A stretch of 64,000 bases of DNA from Sphingomonas sp. 32-62-10 (GTDB lineage: Bacteria; Pseudomonadota; Alphaproteobacteria; Sphingomonadales; Sphingomonadaceae), in assembly GCA_002280555.1 (NCBI GenBank), contig NCEE01000016.1, positions 1 to 64,000 on the forward strand, given 5' to 3'. Positions 33,248-41,468 of the stretch are shown piece after piece. Position 1 is the stretch's first letter. Each line of letters opens with the position of its first letter. The translations under genes and the position numbers were made by a program. The notes under the pieces are model-generated. The model made no database searches and was not told the origin of the DNA. It saw nothing but the letters and a program-made list of their open reading frames with translations.

Positions 33248-33844
33248 TCAGTCCTGTTCTTGGGTATCGGTTGCGGCCAGATCGGCAGCGGGTTCAATCT
33301 CATCGTCTTCGAATTCATCGGCACCATCGGCGGAGAGCGGCGCGGTGGCGGCAAGCAGCCGGTCAGTGAACAGCAATTTAGCATCGGCGACCTGATCGAA
33401 GCCGATCGTCATCGCCTTGTGCTTCTTCACGTCGATCGTGATCCGGTCACCTTCGACGCCCGCCAGATCGCCGGTCAACTGCTTGCGGCCATCGATCGGC
33501 TCGACCAGATGGATGCGGGCTTCATGCCCCTTCCACACGTCGAAATCGGCCAGTCGCGTCAACGGGCGATCGATGCCGGGCGAGCTGACCTCAAGCCGGT
33601 ACGCCTCCTTGATCGGATCGCGCCCCGCCTCCTCCAGCGCATCAAGCACATCCGAAATCCGGCGCGACAGCGCCGCGCAATCATCGATGTTCAGCTGGCG
33701 GGTGTCGGGTCGCTCGGCCATCACCTGCAGCGTCAGATCACCCGCCCCGCCGAACATCTTGACGCGCACCAGATCAAAACCCAGCGCACGCGCCTCGGGC
33801 TCGATCAGGGCTGACAATTGTTGGGCGAGATCCGCCAAAAACAT
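33248..33844 (-). CDS. rimP: Ribosome maturation factor RimP
   Basis: This 198-residue protein is needed for 30S subunit maturation. The N-terminal domain (LIEPEARALGFDLVRVKMFG, LSRRISDVLDALEEA) and the conserved turn YRLEVSSPGIDRPLTRLADF are present, followed by the SH3-like C-terminal domain (VEGDRITIDVKKHKAMTIGF) and an acidic tail. ATG 33844 is preceded closely by CGGAGA; an upstream TTG at 33859 is possible but less likely. It is the first gene of the superoperon; nusA follows at five bases. Confidence 0.94.
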   Translation of the reverse strand: MFLADLAQQLSALIEPEARALGFDLVRVKMFGGAGDLTLQVMAERPDTRQLNIDDCAALSRRISDVLDALEEAGRDPIKEAYRLEVSSPGIDRPLTRLADFDVWKGHEARIHLVEPIDGRKQLTGDLAGVEGDRITIDVKKHKAMTIGFDQVADAKLLFTDRLLAATAPLSADGADEFEDDEIEPAADLAATDTQEQD

Positions 33845-34010
33845 TCTCCGAATAAGCAACCGCGCCGCCGGCCCCGGTGGGGTCCAGCCTCTGCAGCGTT
33901 ACCGATGTAGAGAAAGCGCATGGGCGATATAGGCGGAACGCATTATGCTGGCAAGCATCCAAGCGCGGTGACATGCGTTTGCCGTTATGACCATCTGGCC
34001 GGAGACAATC

Positions 34011-35156
34011 ATGCGTCCCTATCTCGCCTTGCCTTTCCTGCTCGTCGCCTGTGCCGGCAACGCCCAGCAGAACAGCCCGTCCACCTCCGCCAAGCCCTTC
34101 ACCGAAACCGTGATTGCCGATTTCGACTCGCCCTGGGCGATGACGTTCCTGCCCGATGGCCAGATGCTGGTGACGGAAAAGGACGGCCGGTTGCTGCTGG
34201 TCTCGGCAGACGGCTCCGCGCGTGCGGTGGTGAGCGGGACACTGCCGGTCGACAGTGCCGGGCAGGGCGGGTTGATGGACGTCGTCCTCGCCCCCGGTTT
34301 TGCGACCAATCGCCAAGTCTATTTCAGCTTTTCCGAGAGCGGCCCTGGCGGTAAGGGCGTGGTGCTCGCGCGAGGCGAGCTCGAGGTCGCGCAGGTCAAG
34401 TGCGTTCGCGCACCGTGTCCGCCGATTGCGCGCCTGAACAAGGTGGAGGTGCTCCACCGCGCAAACCCCTATGTTTCGGGCAGCGGCCATTATTCGGGCC
34501 GGATCGCGTTTTCGCCTGACGGCCAATATCTGTTCTACGCCAATGGCGAGCGCCAGAAATTCGATCCCGCGCAGGATCCCAGGGCATCGCTCGGCAAGGT
34601 GCTGCGGCTGACCCTCGACGGCAAACCCGCGCCGGGTAATCCGCTCGCCGCGAAGGGGTTCGACCCCGCGATCTGGTCGTACGGCCACCGCAATATCCTG
34701 GGGCTCGCCTTCGATGCCCAGGGGCGGTTGTGGGAGCAGGAAATGGGCCCGCGCGGCGGCGATGAGCTCAACCTGATCGAGCCGAGCAAAAATTACGGCT
34801 ATCCCAAAGTATCGAACGGCGATCATTATGATGGCCGCACGATCCCCGATCACGCGCCCGGCGACGGGTTTGAGGCACCCAAGGTGTTTTGGAACCCGGT
34901 CATCTCGCCCGGTGGGTTAATGATCTATTCGGGCGATCTGTTTCCCGCGTGGAAGGGCGATGCCTTTATCGGCGGCTTGTCGAGCCAGGCGCTGGTGCGC
35001 GTCGATCTCGACGGTACTAATGCGAAGAAGGGTGACCAGTTCGATATGGGCGCGCGCATCCGCGAAGTGGAACAAGGGCCCGACGGGGCGATTTATGTGT
35101 TGGAAGACGCCAATGGTTCGGATGGCCGCCTCATCAAGCTGACCCCGAAGGAGTGA
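34011..35156 (+). CDS. PQQ-dependent aldose (sugar) dehydrogenase, exported
   Basis: This 381-residue six-bladed beta-propeller of the soluble glucose/sorbosone dehydrogenase family has a short signal peptide with a lipobox-like LLVACAGN. Characteristic blocks are FDSPWAMTFLPDGQMLVTEK, AGQGGLMDVVLAPGFATNRQ, the His-containing HYSGRIAFSPDG, SYGHRNILGLAFD with the PQQ-binding Arg, and EMGPRGGDELNLI. It oxidises aldoses in the periplasm and passes electrons to the respiratory chain. A Cys pair in VKCVRAPCPP could form a disulfide. ATG 34011 has GGAG six bases upstream. A paralogue follows after four bases. Confidence 0.88.
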   Translation: MRPYLALPFLLVACAGNAQQNSPSTSAKPFTETVIADFDSPWAMTFLPDGQMLVTEKDGRLLLVSADGSARAVVSGTLPVDSAGQGGLMDVVLAPGFATNRQVYFSFSESGPGGKGVVLARGELEVAQVKCVRAPCPPIARLNKVEVLHRANPYVSGSGHYSGRIAFSPDGQYLFYANGERQKFDPAQDPRASLGKVLRLTLDGKPAPGNPLAAKGFDPAIWSYGHRNILGLAFDAQGRLWEQEMGPRGGDELNLIEPSKNYGYPKVSNGDHYDGRTIPDHAPGDGFEAPKVFWNPVISPGGLMIYSGDLFPAWKGDAFIGGLSSQALVRVDLDGTNAKKGDQFDMGARIREVEQGPDGAIYVLEDANGSDGRLIKLTPKE

Positions 35157-35160
35157 TCGC

Positions 35161-36372
35161 ATGAAACGCCCCTTGCCACTTTCCATGCCTTTGCTGATCA
35201 GCGTCAGCCTCGCGGCATGCAGTGGTTCAGGTGGAAACAGTGGCGGGGGCAATACAGGCGGCGTGCCGATCGTTACGCCAAGTCCGACTCCGGTGCCGAC
35301 GCCAATACCCACGCCGACCCCTACCCCTACCCCGACCGCAACCCCCACCCCGACATCGGCGGTGCAATCACAAGCCATCGCCACCTTCGCGTCGCCTTGG
35401 GCGATGACGTTCCTGCCCGACGGCCGGATGCTGGTGACCGAAACCGCCGGTGTTCTTCTCCTCGTCACCCAGGCGGGCGTGCGGACGACCGTGACGGGTG
35501 TGCCGGCGGTCGCCACGGGTGGGCAGGGCGGCTTGCTTGATGTCGCGATCGATCCGGCCTTCGCGACGAACCGCCGCGTGTACCTCAGCTATTCTGAAGC
35601 CGGCACAGGCGGCACCGGGCTGGCGGTCGCACGCGGCACGCTGGCGGTGGGCGACGCATCGCTCGAAAATGTGACCGTCATCTGGCGGCAGGCGCCCAAG
35701 ATCGCCAACGATACCCGCCATTTCGGTGGGCGCATGGCCTTTTCGCCCGATGGCTTTTTGTTCATTACGGCTGGTGAACGGCATCAGGGGGCGCCTGCGC
35801 AGGATCTGGCGGGCACACTCGGCAAAACCATTCGCCTCAATCCCGATGGCTCGATCCCGGCGAGCAATCCGTTCGTCGGCACCACTGGCGCCCGAACGGA
35901 AATCTGGGCACTGGGTCAGCGCAACCAATATGGTCTGGTCTTCGCGCAGGACGGGCGGCTGTTCGAAAGTGAAATGGGCCCCGCTGGCGGTGACGAGTTC
36001 AACCTCATCACCCGCGGTGCCAATTATGGCTGGCGGATCGTTTCCGAAGGCAATGATGGCGAAGTGCTGCCGCGCCATTCGACTCGCCCTGAATTCGCGG
36101 CGCCCTTGTTCAGCTGGACACCCGTCATCGCGCCGAGCGGCATGATTCAATACACTGGCAGCCTGTTCACCGGCTGGTCGGGCGATTTCGTGCTGGGCGG
36201 GCTGGTCTCGCAAGGACTGGTGCGCGTGCGAGCTACCGGATCGACCACCATCGAAGTCGCCCGCATCAGTCTGGGTGCGCGCATTCGAGAGGTGGAACAG
36301 GGGCCAGACGGCGCGATCTGGGTGCTGGAAGACGGGGCATCCGGACGGTTGCTGCGACTGACACCGCAATAG
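35161..36372 (+). CDS. Second PQQ-type sugar dehydrogenase, lipoprotein with Pro-Thr linker
   Basis: This is a 403-residue tandem paralogue of the gene upstream. The signal peptide ends in a lipobox (SLAACSGSG), then comes a Gly/Ser stretch and a long PTPTPTPTP linker to about residue 62, and then the same propeller: FASPWAMTFLPDGRMLVTET, GGQGGLLDVAIDPAFATNRR, HFGGRMAFSPDG, EMGPAGGDEFNLI. Where the first copy has GHRN this one has GQRN, so a His beside the PQQ-binding Arg is replaced by Gln. It has lost the Cys pair. It is likely anchored to a membrane and may have different substrate range. Start ATG 35161 overlaps nothing but is only four bases after the first copy. Confidence 0.86.
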   Translation: MKRPLPLSMPLLISVSLAACSGSGGNSGGGNTGGVPIVTPSPTPVPTPIPTPTPTPTPTATPTPTSAVQSQAIATFASPWAMTFLPDGRMLVTETAGVLLLVTQAGVRTTVTGVPAVATGGQGGLLDVAIDPAFATNRRVYLSYSEAGTGGTGLAVARGTLAVGDASLENVTVIWRQAPKIANDTRHFGGRMAFSPDGFLFITAGERHQGAPAQDLAGTLGKTIRLNPDGSIPASNPFVGTTGARTEIWALGQRNQYGLVFAQDGRLFESEMGPAGGDEFNLITRGANYGWRIVSEGNDGEVLPRHSTRPEFAAPLFSWTPVIAPSGMIQYTGSLFTGWSGDFVLGGLVSQGLVRVRATGSTTIEVARISLGARIREVEQGPDGAIWVLEDGASGRLLRLTPQ

Positions 36373-36419
36373 CGGGCGCAGGCCTCTCGTAGGGTGGGTC
36401 CACAGCGAGAAGCCACAGT

Positions 36420-36872
36420 TCAGTATGCAAATCCGCTTTTTACGAGCGCTCGCCAGCGCGATTGCCGATGGGCGTAGAACACAAGCGCAAAGAGCCAGAT
36501 GAAGGGCGTAAAAATGCCTGCGCTGACCTCTACCTCGTCAGTGTAGCGGCAGCGGTCCGGCGCGATCGGCTCGATCGTGATCCAGTGATCCCAGCGCTTA
36601 ATGAGGTCGCCCGAACCGTTGTCGCGCATCTGGTATCGATTGGGCCCCGGCATTGGCTTGCTGATGTCGATCCGCTGCATGCCGAGCGGCAAAACACCGA
36701 AGCCACGAAGTAGAGCCCGGTGCACGCCTTCTGGCCAAACCAGCCCGACGGGCTCGATGTATCTGAACGTCAGGACCGGCCAAGCAACATGATCAAGCAG
36801 GCGTGGTGTTTGAACCTCCGCCCAAGCCCGCTCGGCCGACGTGTCAAGCATTGTCGATAAAGCTACCCGCAT
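36420..36872 (-). CDS. SRPBCC/START-fold protein
   Basis: This 150-residue protein fits the SRPBCC ligand-binding fold: a first strand (MRVALSTMLDTSAERAWAEV) followed by a helix (TPRLLDHVAWPVLTF), a middle beta-sheet (WDHWITIEPIAPDRCRYTDE) and a long C-terminal helix (PFIWLFALVFYAHRQSRWRA) that is hydrophobic enough to bury a ligand. The function is unknown. ATG 36872 has AAGGA five bases upstream. A good sigma70-like promoter lies 44-72 bases before the start. Confidence 0.75.
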   Translation of the reverse strand: MRVALSTMLDTSAERAWAEVQTPRLLDHVAWPVLTFRYIEPVGLVWPEGVHRALLRGFGVLPLGMQRIDISKPMPGPNRYQMRDNGSGDLIKRWDHWITIEPIAPDRCRYTDEVEVSAGIFTPFIWLFALVFYAHRQSRWRALVKSGFAY

Positions 36873-36915
36873 AACAGTCCTTCTCCAAGACCATCCTGAT
36901 TCATGATGTATAAAC

Positions 36916-36944
36916 AGATTATTTATTAAAATCTTTATGGTCAA
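36916..36944 (-). promoter_or_regulatory. Sigma70-type promoter for the SRPBCC gene
   Basis: On the minus strand TTGACC (36944-36939) and TAATCT (36921-36916) are separated by 17 bases of very AT-rich DNA. This is close to the vegetative consensus and is correctly placed about 45 bases upstream of the ATG at 36872. Confidence 0.5.
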
Positions 36945-37024
36945 CAAAACAAAACATAACTCTTTACAATGTTGTTGTCACGATATCTTGTCTCCTATCG
37001 ACGGGCATTGGGTTTGTTATATCA

Positions 37025-37040
37025 TCGTTCAACTGAACGA
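37025..37040. promoter_or_regulatory. Palindromic candidate operator
   Basis: TCGTTCAACTGAACGA is a perfect inverted repeat with seven-base arms and a two-base centre, in the AT-rich region upstream of the SRPBCC promoter. It could bind a dimeric regulator; none is encoded next to it. Confidence 0.35.
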
Positions 37041-37093
37041 TTTGACATGTCGTGGATCGATTTAGGTAAGTCATTGACACCTGATGTAGGGAG

Positions 37094-37270
37094 TTACATA
37101 TTAGATCTTCCCACAAACTTCCCCTTCGTCCGGCTCGTCAGGTGGAACCGCCCGCACCGATCGCAGCGATAGGCGCGCAAGGGGACGCTCGCGTCGCGCG
37201 CGACAATCAGCGCGTCCGCCTCGCTTACGAACCGGGCTTTTCGGGCGCAAACGCTCAGCTTGGTGCGCAT
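37094..37270 (-). CDS. Small zinc-ribbon-like protein, 58 residues
   Basis: This very short gene has an ideal ribosome-binding site (AGGA six bases before ATG 37270). The protein is basic, starts MRTKLSVCARKARFVSEADA, and has the C-x2-C-G-x-x-H core AYRCDRCGRFHLTSR. With the earlier Cys at residue 8 this gives three Cys and one His, enough for one zinc. It resembles small conserved alphaproteobacterial proteins of unknown role with a C-x-x-C-G-x-F/W-H-L-T motif. Codon use is typical of the genome even though the 3' end enters the AT-rich island. Confidence 0.78.
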   Translation of the reverse strand: MRTKLSVCARKARFVSEADALIVARDASVPLRAYRCDRCGRFHLTSRTKGKFVGRSNM

Positions 37271-37470
37271 GGAGTTTCCTTTAGGATCAGCGCTATGATC
37301 AGCATTTTCCTACACTATGCACCTTGTGATAGCGTGGATGTCGCTCTGTGAAATCGTTGGTTCCTCGATTCAACAATGCGGCCCTCGCGCGACCCTGTGC
37401 AAAGGCGCCGGTTACCCGCAACTTCCGCAACTTTACCCCGCAACTTTGCTCTGCACGCTCGACCGGTCCG

Positions 37471-37917
37471 CTATTCCCCGCCCAGCGCCTCGATCCGTAT
37501 CGTTGCTTCTGCAACGCCGGGATTGGCGGGGCTGCCGGTCATGGCCTCGAAGACGTCGCTGAGCTTGGCATAACGCGTGCGCGCATCGCGCCACAGGTCG
37601 ATCGCGCCAGCCACATCGCCCACCGCCTCCGCCTGGCACGCGGCGCAGCGGACGGCATTGGCGATGTCGAGCGGGGGTGCTTCGGGGACTCGCGCGTAGA
37701 ACCACAGCGCATGCGCGCAATCGGGCTCGGCCTCCTCGGCGCGGCCCGATTCGATCAGCATGTCGGCGCGGTGGCGCAGCGCATGGGCGAGCGCGAGCGG
37801 GTTCGTGCCAGCCCGCAACAGTTCGATCGCGACGCTTTGATGATCGATCGCGGCGGCCAGATCACCCACGTCGCGTGCAGCCCGTGCCGTATGGAGCAGG
37901 GCGGCGATTTCCTTCAC
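37471..37917 (-). CDS. Hypothetical TPR-like helical protein
   Basis: This 148-residue protein is predicted to be all helical with repeated Ala/Leu-rich helix pairs (ARDVGDLAAAIDHQSVAIEL, SGRAEEAEPDCAHALWFYAR, AEAVGDVAGAIDLWRDARTR) in the style of tetratricopeptide repeats, so it may be a binding scaffold. No partner is known. The start GTG 37917 overlaps the stop of the thioesterase gene upstream (GTGA), so it is the third gene of a coupled unit with two thioesterases. Confidence 0.65.
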   Translation of the reverse strand: MKEIAALLHTARAARDVGDLAAAIDHQSVAIELLRAGTNPLALAHALRHRADMLIESGRAEEAEPDCAHALWFYARVPEAPPLDIANAVRCAACQAEAVGDVAGAIDLWRDARTRYAKLSDVFEAMTGSPANPGVAEATIRIEALGGE

Positions 37918-38297
37918 GGGCGCACGATGAGATAGTTCATCCGGGCCGACGCAATCGGCCGGTCGCGATCATCCTGCCAGGCATGCGCCTCGACATTGGC
38001 GACGCGGGTGCCCAATCGGGTGACGATGCCCAGCGCGCGCGTTTCCTTGTCGCGCCCGCCGCGCATATAATCGACGGTGACGTTGATCGGCTTAATCTTG
38101 CCGCCGCCATCCGCCTCCAGCGCGTGCTGAAGCGAGGCAATCGCCGCCATTTCCAGCAACCCGCCAATCGCGCCGCCGTGGAGGAATCCGGGTCGCCCGG
38201 TAACTTCGATGACGAACGGCATCATCAGCACCGGCGGACCATCTGCGCTGGGCTCAACCACCAGCCCCAGAACATCGGCATAGGGTGGCAGCTTCAT
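37914..38297 (-). CDS. PaaI-type acyl-CoA thioesterase
   Basis: This 127-residue hotdog-fold enzyme has the motif GFLHGGAIGGLLEMAAIASL, where H-G-G is the signature of PaaI thioesterases, followed by the strands KPINVTVDYMRGGRDKETRA and VANVEAHAWQDDRDRPIASA. It hydrolyses acyl-CoA or aryl-CoA thioesters. ATG 38297 forms an ATGA overlap with the upstream thioesterase gene; both are probably expressed together, diverging from the acyl-CoA synthetase gene. Confidence 0.83.
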   Translation of the reverse strand: MKLPPYADVLGLVVEPSADGPPVLMMPFVIEVTGRPGFLHGGAIGGLLEMAAIASLQHALEADGGGKIKPINVTVDYMRGGRDKETRALGIVTRLGTRVANVEAHAWQDDRDRPIASARMNYLIVRP

Positions 38298-38734
38298 GGC
38301 TTCCACTCCATGAACATGAACGTGCCGGCGACATGCGCGAGCGGATCGGCGGGGTCGCCATCATGCGCGGTACCGCGAATGAAGGATATGGTGCGCGTAA
38401 TGCGGTAACATTCGCCGCGCCCGTACACGGTCCTTTCGGGCGTCGCGGGGCGCAGATAATCGATCCGCAGATCAAGCGTCGCGTGCGGGCGGAAGCTGCC
38501 CAGTTTGATCCACACCGACAGGCTGGTCGCCATGTCCATCATCGTCAGAATCGGGCCGGAGGCGAGCACGCCGCTTTCCGGATCGCCGATCAGCCGGGGG
38601 TCATAAGGCAGCTTCAGTTCGGCCCAGTCGGGCCCGTGATCATGATATTGGATGCCGAGCAGCCCGGCATGGCCGCGCTTGCCAGCGCCGACGAACAGGC
38701 GGGGATCAAAGGAGAGGGCGGGGGTCTGGGTCAT
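38294..38734 (-). CDS. Second hotdog-fold acyl-CoA thioesterase
   Basis: This 146-residue protein has the hotdog pattern YDPRLIGDPESGVLASGPIL, followed by TMMDMATSLSVWIKLG and the strand ATLDLRIDYLRPATPERTVY. The H-G-G of the neighbour is replaced by A-S-G-P, so the active-site arrangement differs, and the Asp in the helix (TMMDMA) is the likely catalytic residue. It is the first gene of a three-gene unit with four-base overlaps, 121 bases from the divergent acyl-CoA synthetase. Confidence 0.82.
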   Translation of the reverse strand: MTQTPALSFDPRLFVGAGKRGHAGLLGIQYHDHGPDWAELKLPYDPRLIGDPESGVLASGPILTMMDMATSLSVWIKLGSFRPHATLDLRIDYLRPATPERTVYGRGECYRITRTISFIRGTAHDGDPADPLAHVAGTFMFMEWKP

Positions 38735-38855
38735 GCTGAGCGGGCTCTACACCGCTGCGCGCGCCGTGCAAGTTGGGTGTACTTGCCGCACAAGCCGATT
38801 GCCGCCGCCGCTGCCGCCCGGTAGCGTTGCCCCAAAATGATAACAGGAGAGACGG

Positions 38856-40397
38856 GTGCATCCCAGCGTCCACGCAACAACCACGCCTGAAAAGCCCGCG
38901 CTGATCGTTGCCGAAACCGGCGAGACGATCAGCTACGCTGCGCTCGACGCCCGGTCGAACCGCGCCGCCCAGCTGTTCCGTCGCGCCGGGCTCGGCGTTG
39001 GCGATACGATTGCGCTGTTCCTCGATAACATCCCTGAATTTTACGACATCGTCTGGGGTGCCCAGCGCGCCGGGCTGTTTTACGTTTGCATCCCGAGCAA
39101 ACTCACCGCCCCCGAAGTTGAATATATCGTCCGCGATTCGGGCGCGAAGCTGGTGATCGGATCGGCAGCAATGGCGGGGGTCGCCTCGGCACTGGTCGCC
39201 CCGCTCAGCGATTGCGCGCGGCTGATGATCGGCGGCACGGTTGACGGGTGGCAGGATTGGAACGCGGCAGTCGCCACCATGCCCGATACGCCGATTGCGG
39301 AAGAACGCGCGGGCGTCGACATGCTCTATTCGTCAGGCACCACGGGACGCCCCAAGGGCGTGCGGGTTGCCCTGCCGGAGGATCCCGCGATCACCGCACC
39401 CAATGTGCTGGTGATGCTCGCCCAGGCACTCTACCGGTTGGGGCCGGACAGCATCTATCTCTCCCCCGCGCCGCTCTATCACGCGGCACCCTTGCGGTGG
39501 TCGATGACGGTGATGCGGCTCGGCGGCACCGTGGTGATGATGCAGCATTTCGATCCCGAAGCCGCGCTTGCCGCGATCGATCGATACAAGGTCAATTCAA
39601 GCCAATGGGTGCCGACCCATTTCGTCCGGATGCTCAAGCTCGATGAGGCCACGCGCGCGCGCTACGATCTGTCGAGCCTCAAGGTCGCGATCCATGCCGC
39701 TGCCCCGTGTCCGATCCCGGTCAAGGAAGCGATGATCGCGTGGTGGGGGCCGGTCCTTTACGAATATTATGCGGGGTCCGAAGGGAATGGCCTGACGACG
39801 ATCGATTCGACCCAGTGGCTGACGCACAAGGGATCGGTCGGGAAAGCCGCTTATGGCGAGCTCCACATCTGCGATGAGGCAGGCAATGACGTGCCACCGG
39901 GCACCGAAGGCCTTGTCTATTTCGCGGGCGGCGGGGTGTTCGAATATCACAATGATCCCGAAAAGACCGCCGAGGCACGCAATGCGCAGGGATGGACGAC
40001 GCTGGGCGATATCGGGCGGGTGGATGAGGAGGGCTATCTCTACCTCACCGATCGCAAGAGCTTCATGATCATCTCGGGCGGCGTAAACATCTACCCGCAG
40101 GAAATCGAAAACCGCCTGATCACCCATCCGCGCGTCGCCGATGTCGCTGTCATCGGCGGACCATGCCCCGAAATGGGCGAACGCGTGATTGCCGTGGTGC
40201 AACCGGTCGACATGGCAGAGGCGGGGGATAGCTTCGCCGCCGAACTCACCGCCTGGTGCCGCGCCGAACTGTCGGGCGTCAAAACCCCGCGCCAGATCGA
40301 TTTCGCCGCCGAACTGCCCCGCGCACCAACGGGCAAACTCTACAAGCGGCTGTTGCGCGATCGCTATTGGGGCAATAGCGATAGCCGGATTGTTTGA
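38856..40397 (+). CDS. Acyl-CoA synthetase (AMP-binding family)
   Basis: This 513-residue adenylate-forming ligase activates a carboxylic acid with ATP and joins it to CoA. The P-loop-like motif is MLYSSGTTGRPKGVRVAL; motif A4/A5 region is YEYYAGSEGNG; the hinge is YLYLTDRKSFMIISGGVNIY; the catalytic Lys lies in PRAPTGKLYKRLL. The family includes fatty-acid, bile-acid and aromatic-acid ligases; the substrate here is not known, though nearby hydratase, thioesterases, SDR and thiolase fit fatty-acid type. Start is GTG 38856, after GGAGAGACGG. Confidence 0.9.
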   Translation: MHPSVHATTTPEKPALIVAETGETISYAALDARSNRAAQLFRRAGLGVGDTIALFLDNIPEFYDIVWGAQRAGLFYVCIPSKLTAPEVEYIVRDSGAKLVIGSAAMAGVASALVAPLSDCARLMIGGTVDGWQDWNAAVATMPDTPIAEERAGVDMLYSSGTTGRPKGVRVALPEDPAITAPNVLVMLAQALYRLGPDSIYLSPAPLYHAAPLRWSMTVMRLGGTVVMMQHFDPEAALAAIDRYKVNSSQWVPTHFVRMLKLDEATRARYDLSSLKVAIHAAAPCPIPVKEAMIAWWGPVLYEYYAGSEGNGLTTIDSTQWLTHKGSVGKAAYGELHICDEAGNDVPPGTEGLVYFAGGGVFEYHNDPEKTAEARNAQGWTTLGDIGRVDEEGYLYLTDRKSFMIISGGVNIYPQEIENRLITHPRVADVAVIGGPCPEMGERVIAVVQPVDMAEAGDSFAAELTAWCRAELSGVKTPRQIDFAAELPRAPTGKLYKRLLRDRYWGNSDSRIV

Positions 40398-40410
40398 CCA
40401 CTCCCGCCAA

Positions 40411-40493
40411 ACGTCACCCCAGCGAAAGCTGGGGTCTCGTGCCGCACGGGCGTGGACTAGCCGCTTGAGACCCCAGCTTTCGCTGGGGTGACT
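40411..40493. repeat. Intergenic palindromic element, family C
   Basis: GTCACCCCAGCGAAAGCTGGGGTCTC at the left is matched by its inverse at the right, around a 30-base centre. Each arm is itself a hairpin (CCCCAGC/GCTGGGG). It fills the gap between the acyl-CoA synthetase and enoyl-CoA hydratase genes and ends about 20 bases before the latter's ATG. Confidence 0.88.
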
Positions 40494-40513
40494 GCATTAG
40501 AGTGGGAACTGAC

Positions 40514-41296
40514 ATGCAAGACCGCGTTCGCATTACCGTCGCCGATCATGTCGCAGACGTAAAGCTGATCCGCAGCGACAAGATGAATGCGCTCGATCCC
40601 GCGATGTTTCAGGGCATTGCCGATGCGATCGCGCAGCTGGCCGAGAGCAAGGACGTCCGCTGCGTCGTGCTGTCGGGCGAAGGGCGGGCATTTTGCGCTG
40701 GGCTCGATATGGCGAGCATGGCGAGCGGCGGCACCGGCACCTCGCTGGCCGATCGCACGCACGGCGACGCGAACCTGCCGCAGCATGTCGCCTGGGGCTG
40801 GCGGACGCTGCCGATGCCGGTGATCGCCGCGGTCCACGGCGTGGCGTTCGGCGGCGGCTTTCAGATCATGTCGGGGGCAGACATCCGCATCGCGAGCCCG
40901 CACACCCGCTTTGCCATCCGCGAAGTCTATTGGGGCCTGGTGCCCGATATGGCGGGCATCGCGCTGTGGCGTGGCATCGCACGTGACGATGTGCTGCGCG
41001 AACTCACCTACACCGCGCGGGAGTTTGAGGGGCCCGAGGCACTGGCGCTCGGCTTCGTGACGAAACTCGCCGACGATCCCTGGGCGGAAGCGATGGTGCT
41101 CGCCAAACAGATCGCCGCGCGCAACCCGGAAGCGGTGCGCGGATCGAAAAAACTTTTCAACCTCCAGCCCGATCTCGACAGCGCCGCGATCCTGCAAGCC
41201 GAAAGCGATATCCAGCTCGGCGTCATCCGCCGCCCGAACCAGATCGAACAGGTGATGGCGAATATGGAAAAGCGCGCGGCGGTGTTCGCAGATTGA
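40514..41296 (+). CDS. Enoyl-CoA hydratase/isomerase family protein
   Basis: This 260-residue crotonase-fold protein has the two oxyanion-hole segments: GRAFCAGLDMASMASG and GVAFGGGFQIMSGADIRIAS. The segment VYWGLVPDMAGIALWRGIAR takes the place of the catalytic glutamate loop; the classic second Glu is not obvious, so it may be an isomerase or another crotonase instead of a simple hydratase. It follows the acyl-CoA synthetase on the same strand. ATG 40514 is preferred over the GTG 12 bases upstream. Confidence 0.86.
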   Translation: MQDRVRITVADHVADVKLIRSDKMNALDPAMFQGIADAIAQLAESKDVRCVVLSGEGRAFCAGLDMASMASGGTGTSLADRTHGDANLPQHVAWGWRTLPMPVIAAVHGVAFGGGFQIMSGADIRIASPHTRFAIREVYWGLVPDMAGIALWRGIARDDVLRELTYTAREFEGPEALALGFVTKLADDPWAEAMVLAKQIAARNPEAVRGSKKLFNLQPDLDSAAILQAESDIQLGVIRRPNQIEQVMANMEKRAAVFAD

Positions 41297-41468
41297 GGGG
41301 GATTTTGGCTGTTTGCGCAAATGGGAGCCTTTGAAAGATAGGCTTCTAAGTATGTCGCCGATAGCCGATTGTTGGTCGCGAGAATTGCTTGGAGCGCTGT
41401 AATTCAGCCGCTCTACGAACCGCGTCCGGATGGACCGTGGCCATGAGGCGAAGCGAGGGAGGCGAGCC

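Larger units (their letters stand above)
36880..37120. other. AT-rich island between the SRPBCC and Zn-ribbon genes
   Basis: By eye this stretch is about 60% AT in a genome near 35% AT. Apart from the end of the small Zn-ribbon gene it holds no convincing gene. It contains a sigma70-type promoter for the SRPBCC gene and a palindrome TCGTTCA-AC-TGAACGA at 37025-37040. It may be a remnant of transferred DNA or simply a strong regulatory region. Confidence 0.6.

Noticed and set aside
36969..37172. A 67-codon plus-strand frame in the AT-rich island
   Set aside because: It has no ribosome-binding site and overlaps the better supported zinc-ribbon gene on the other strand.
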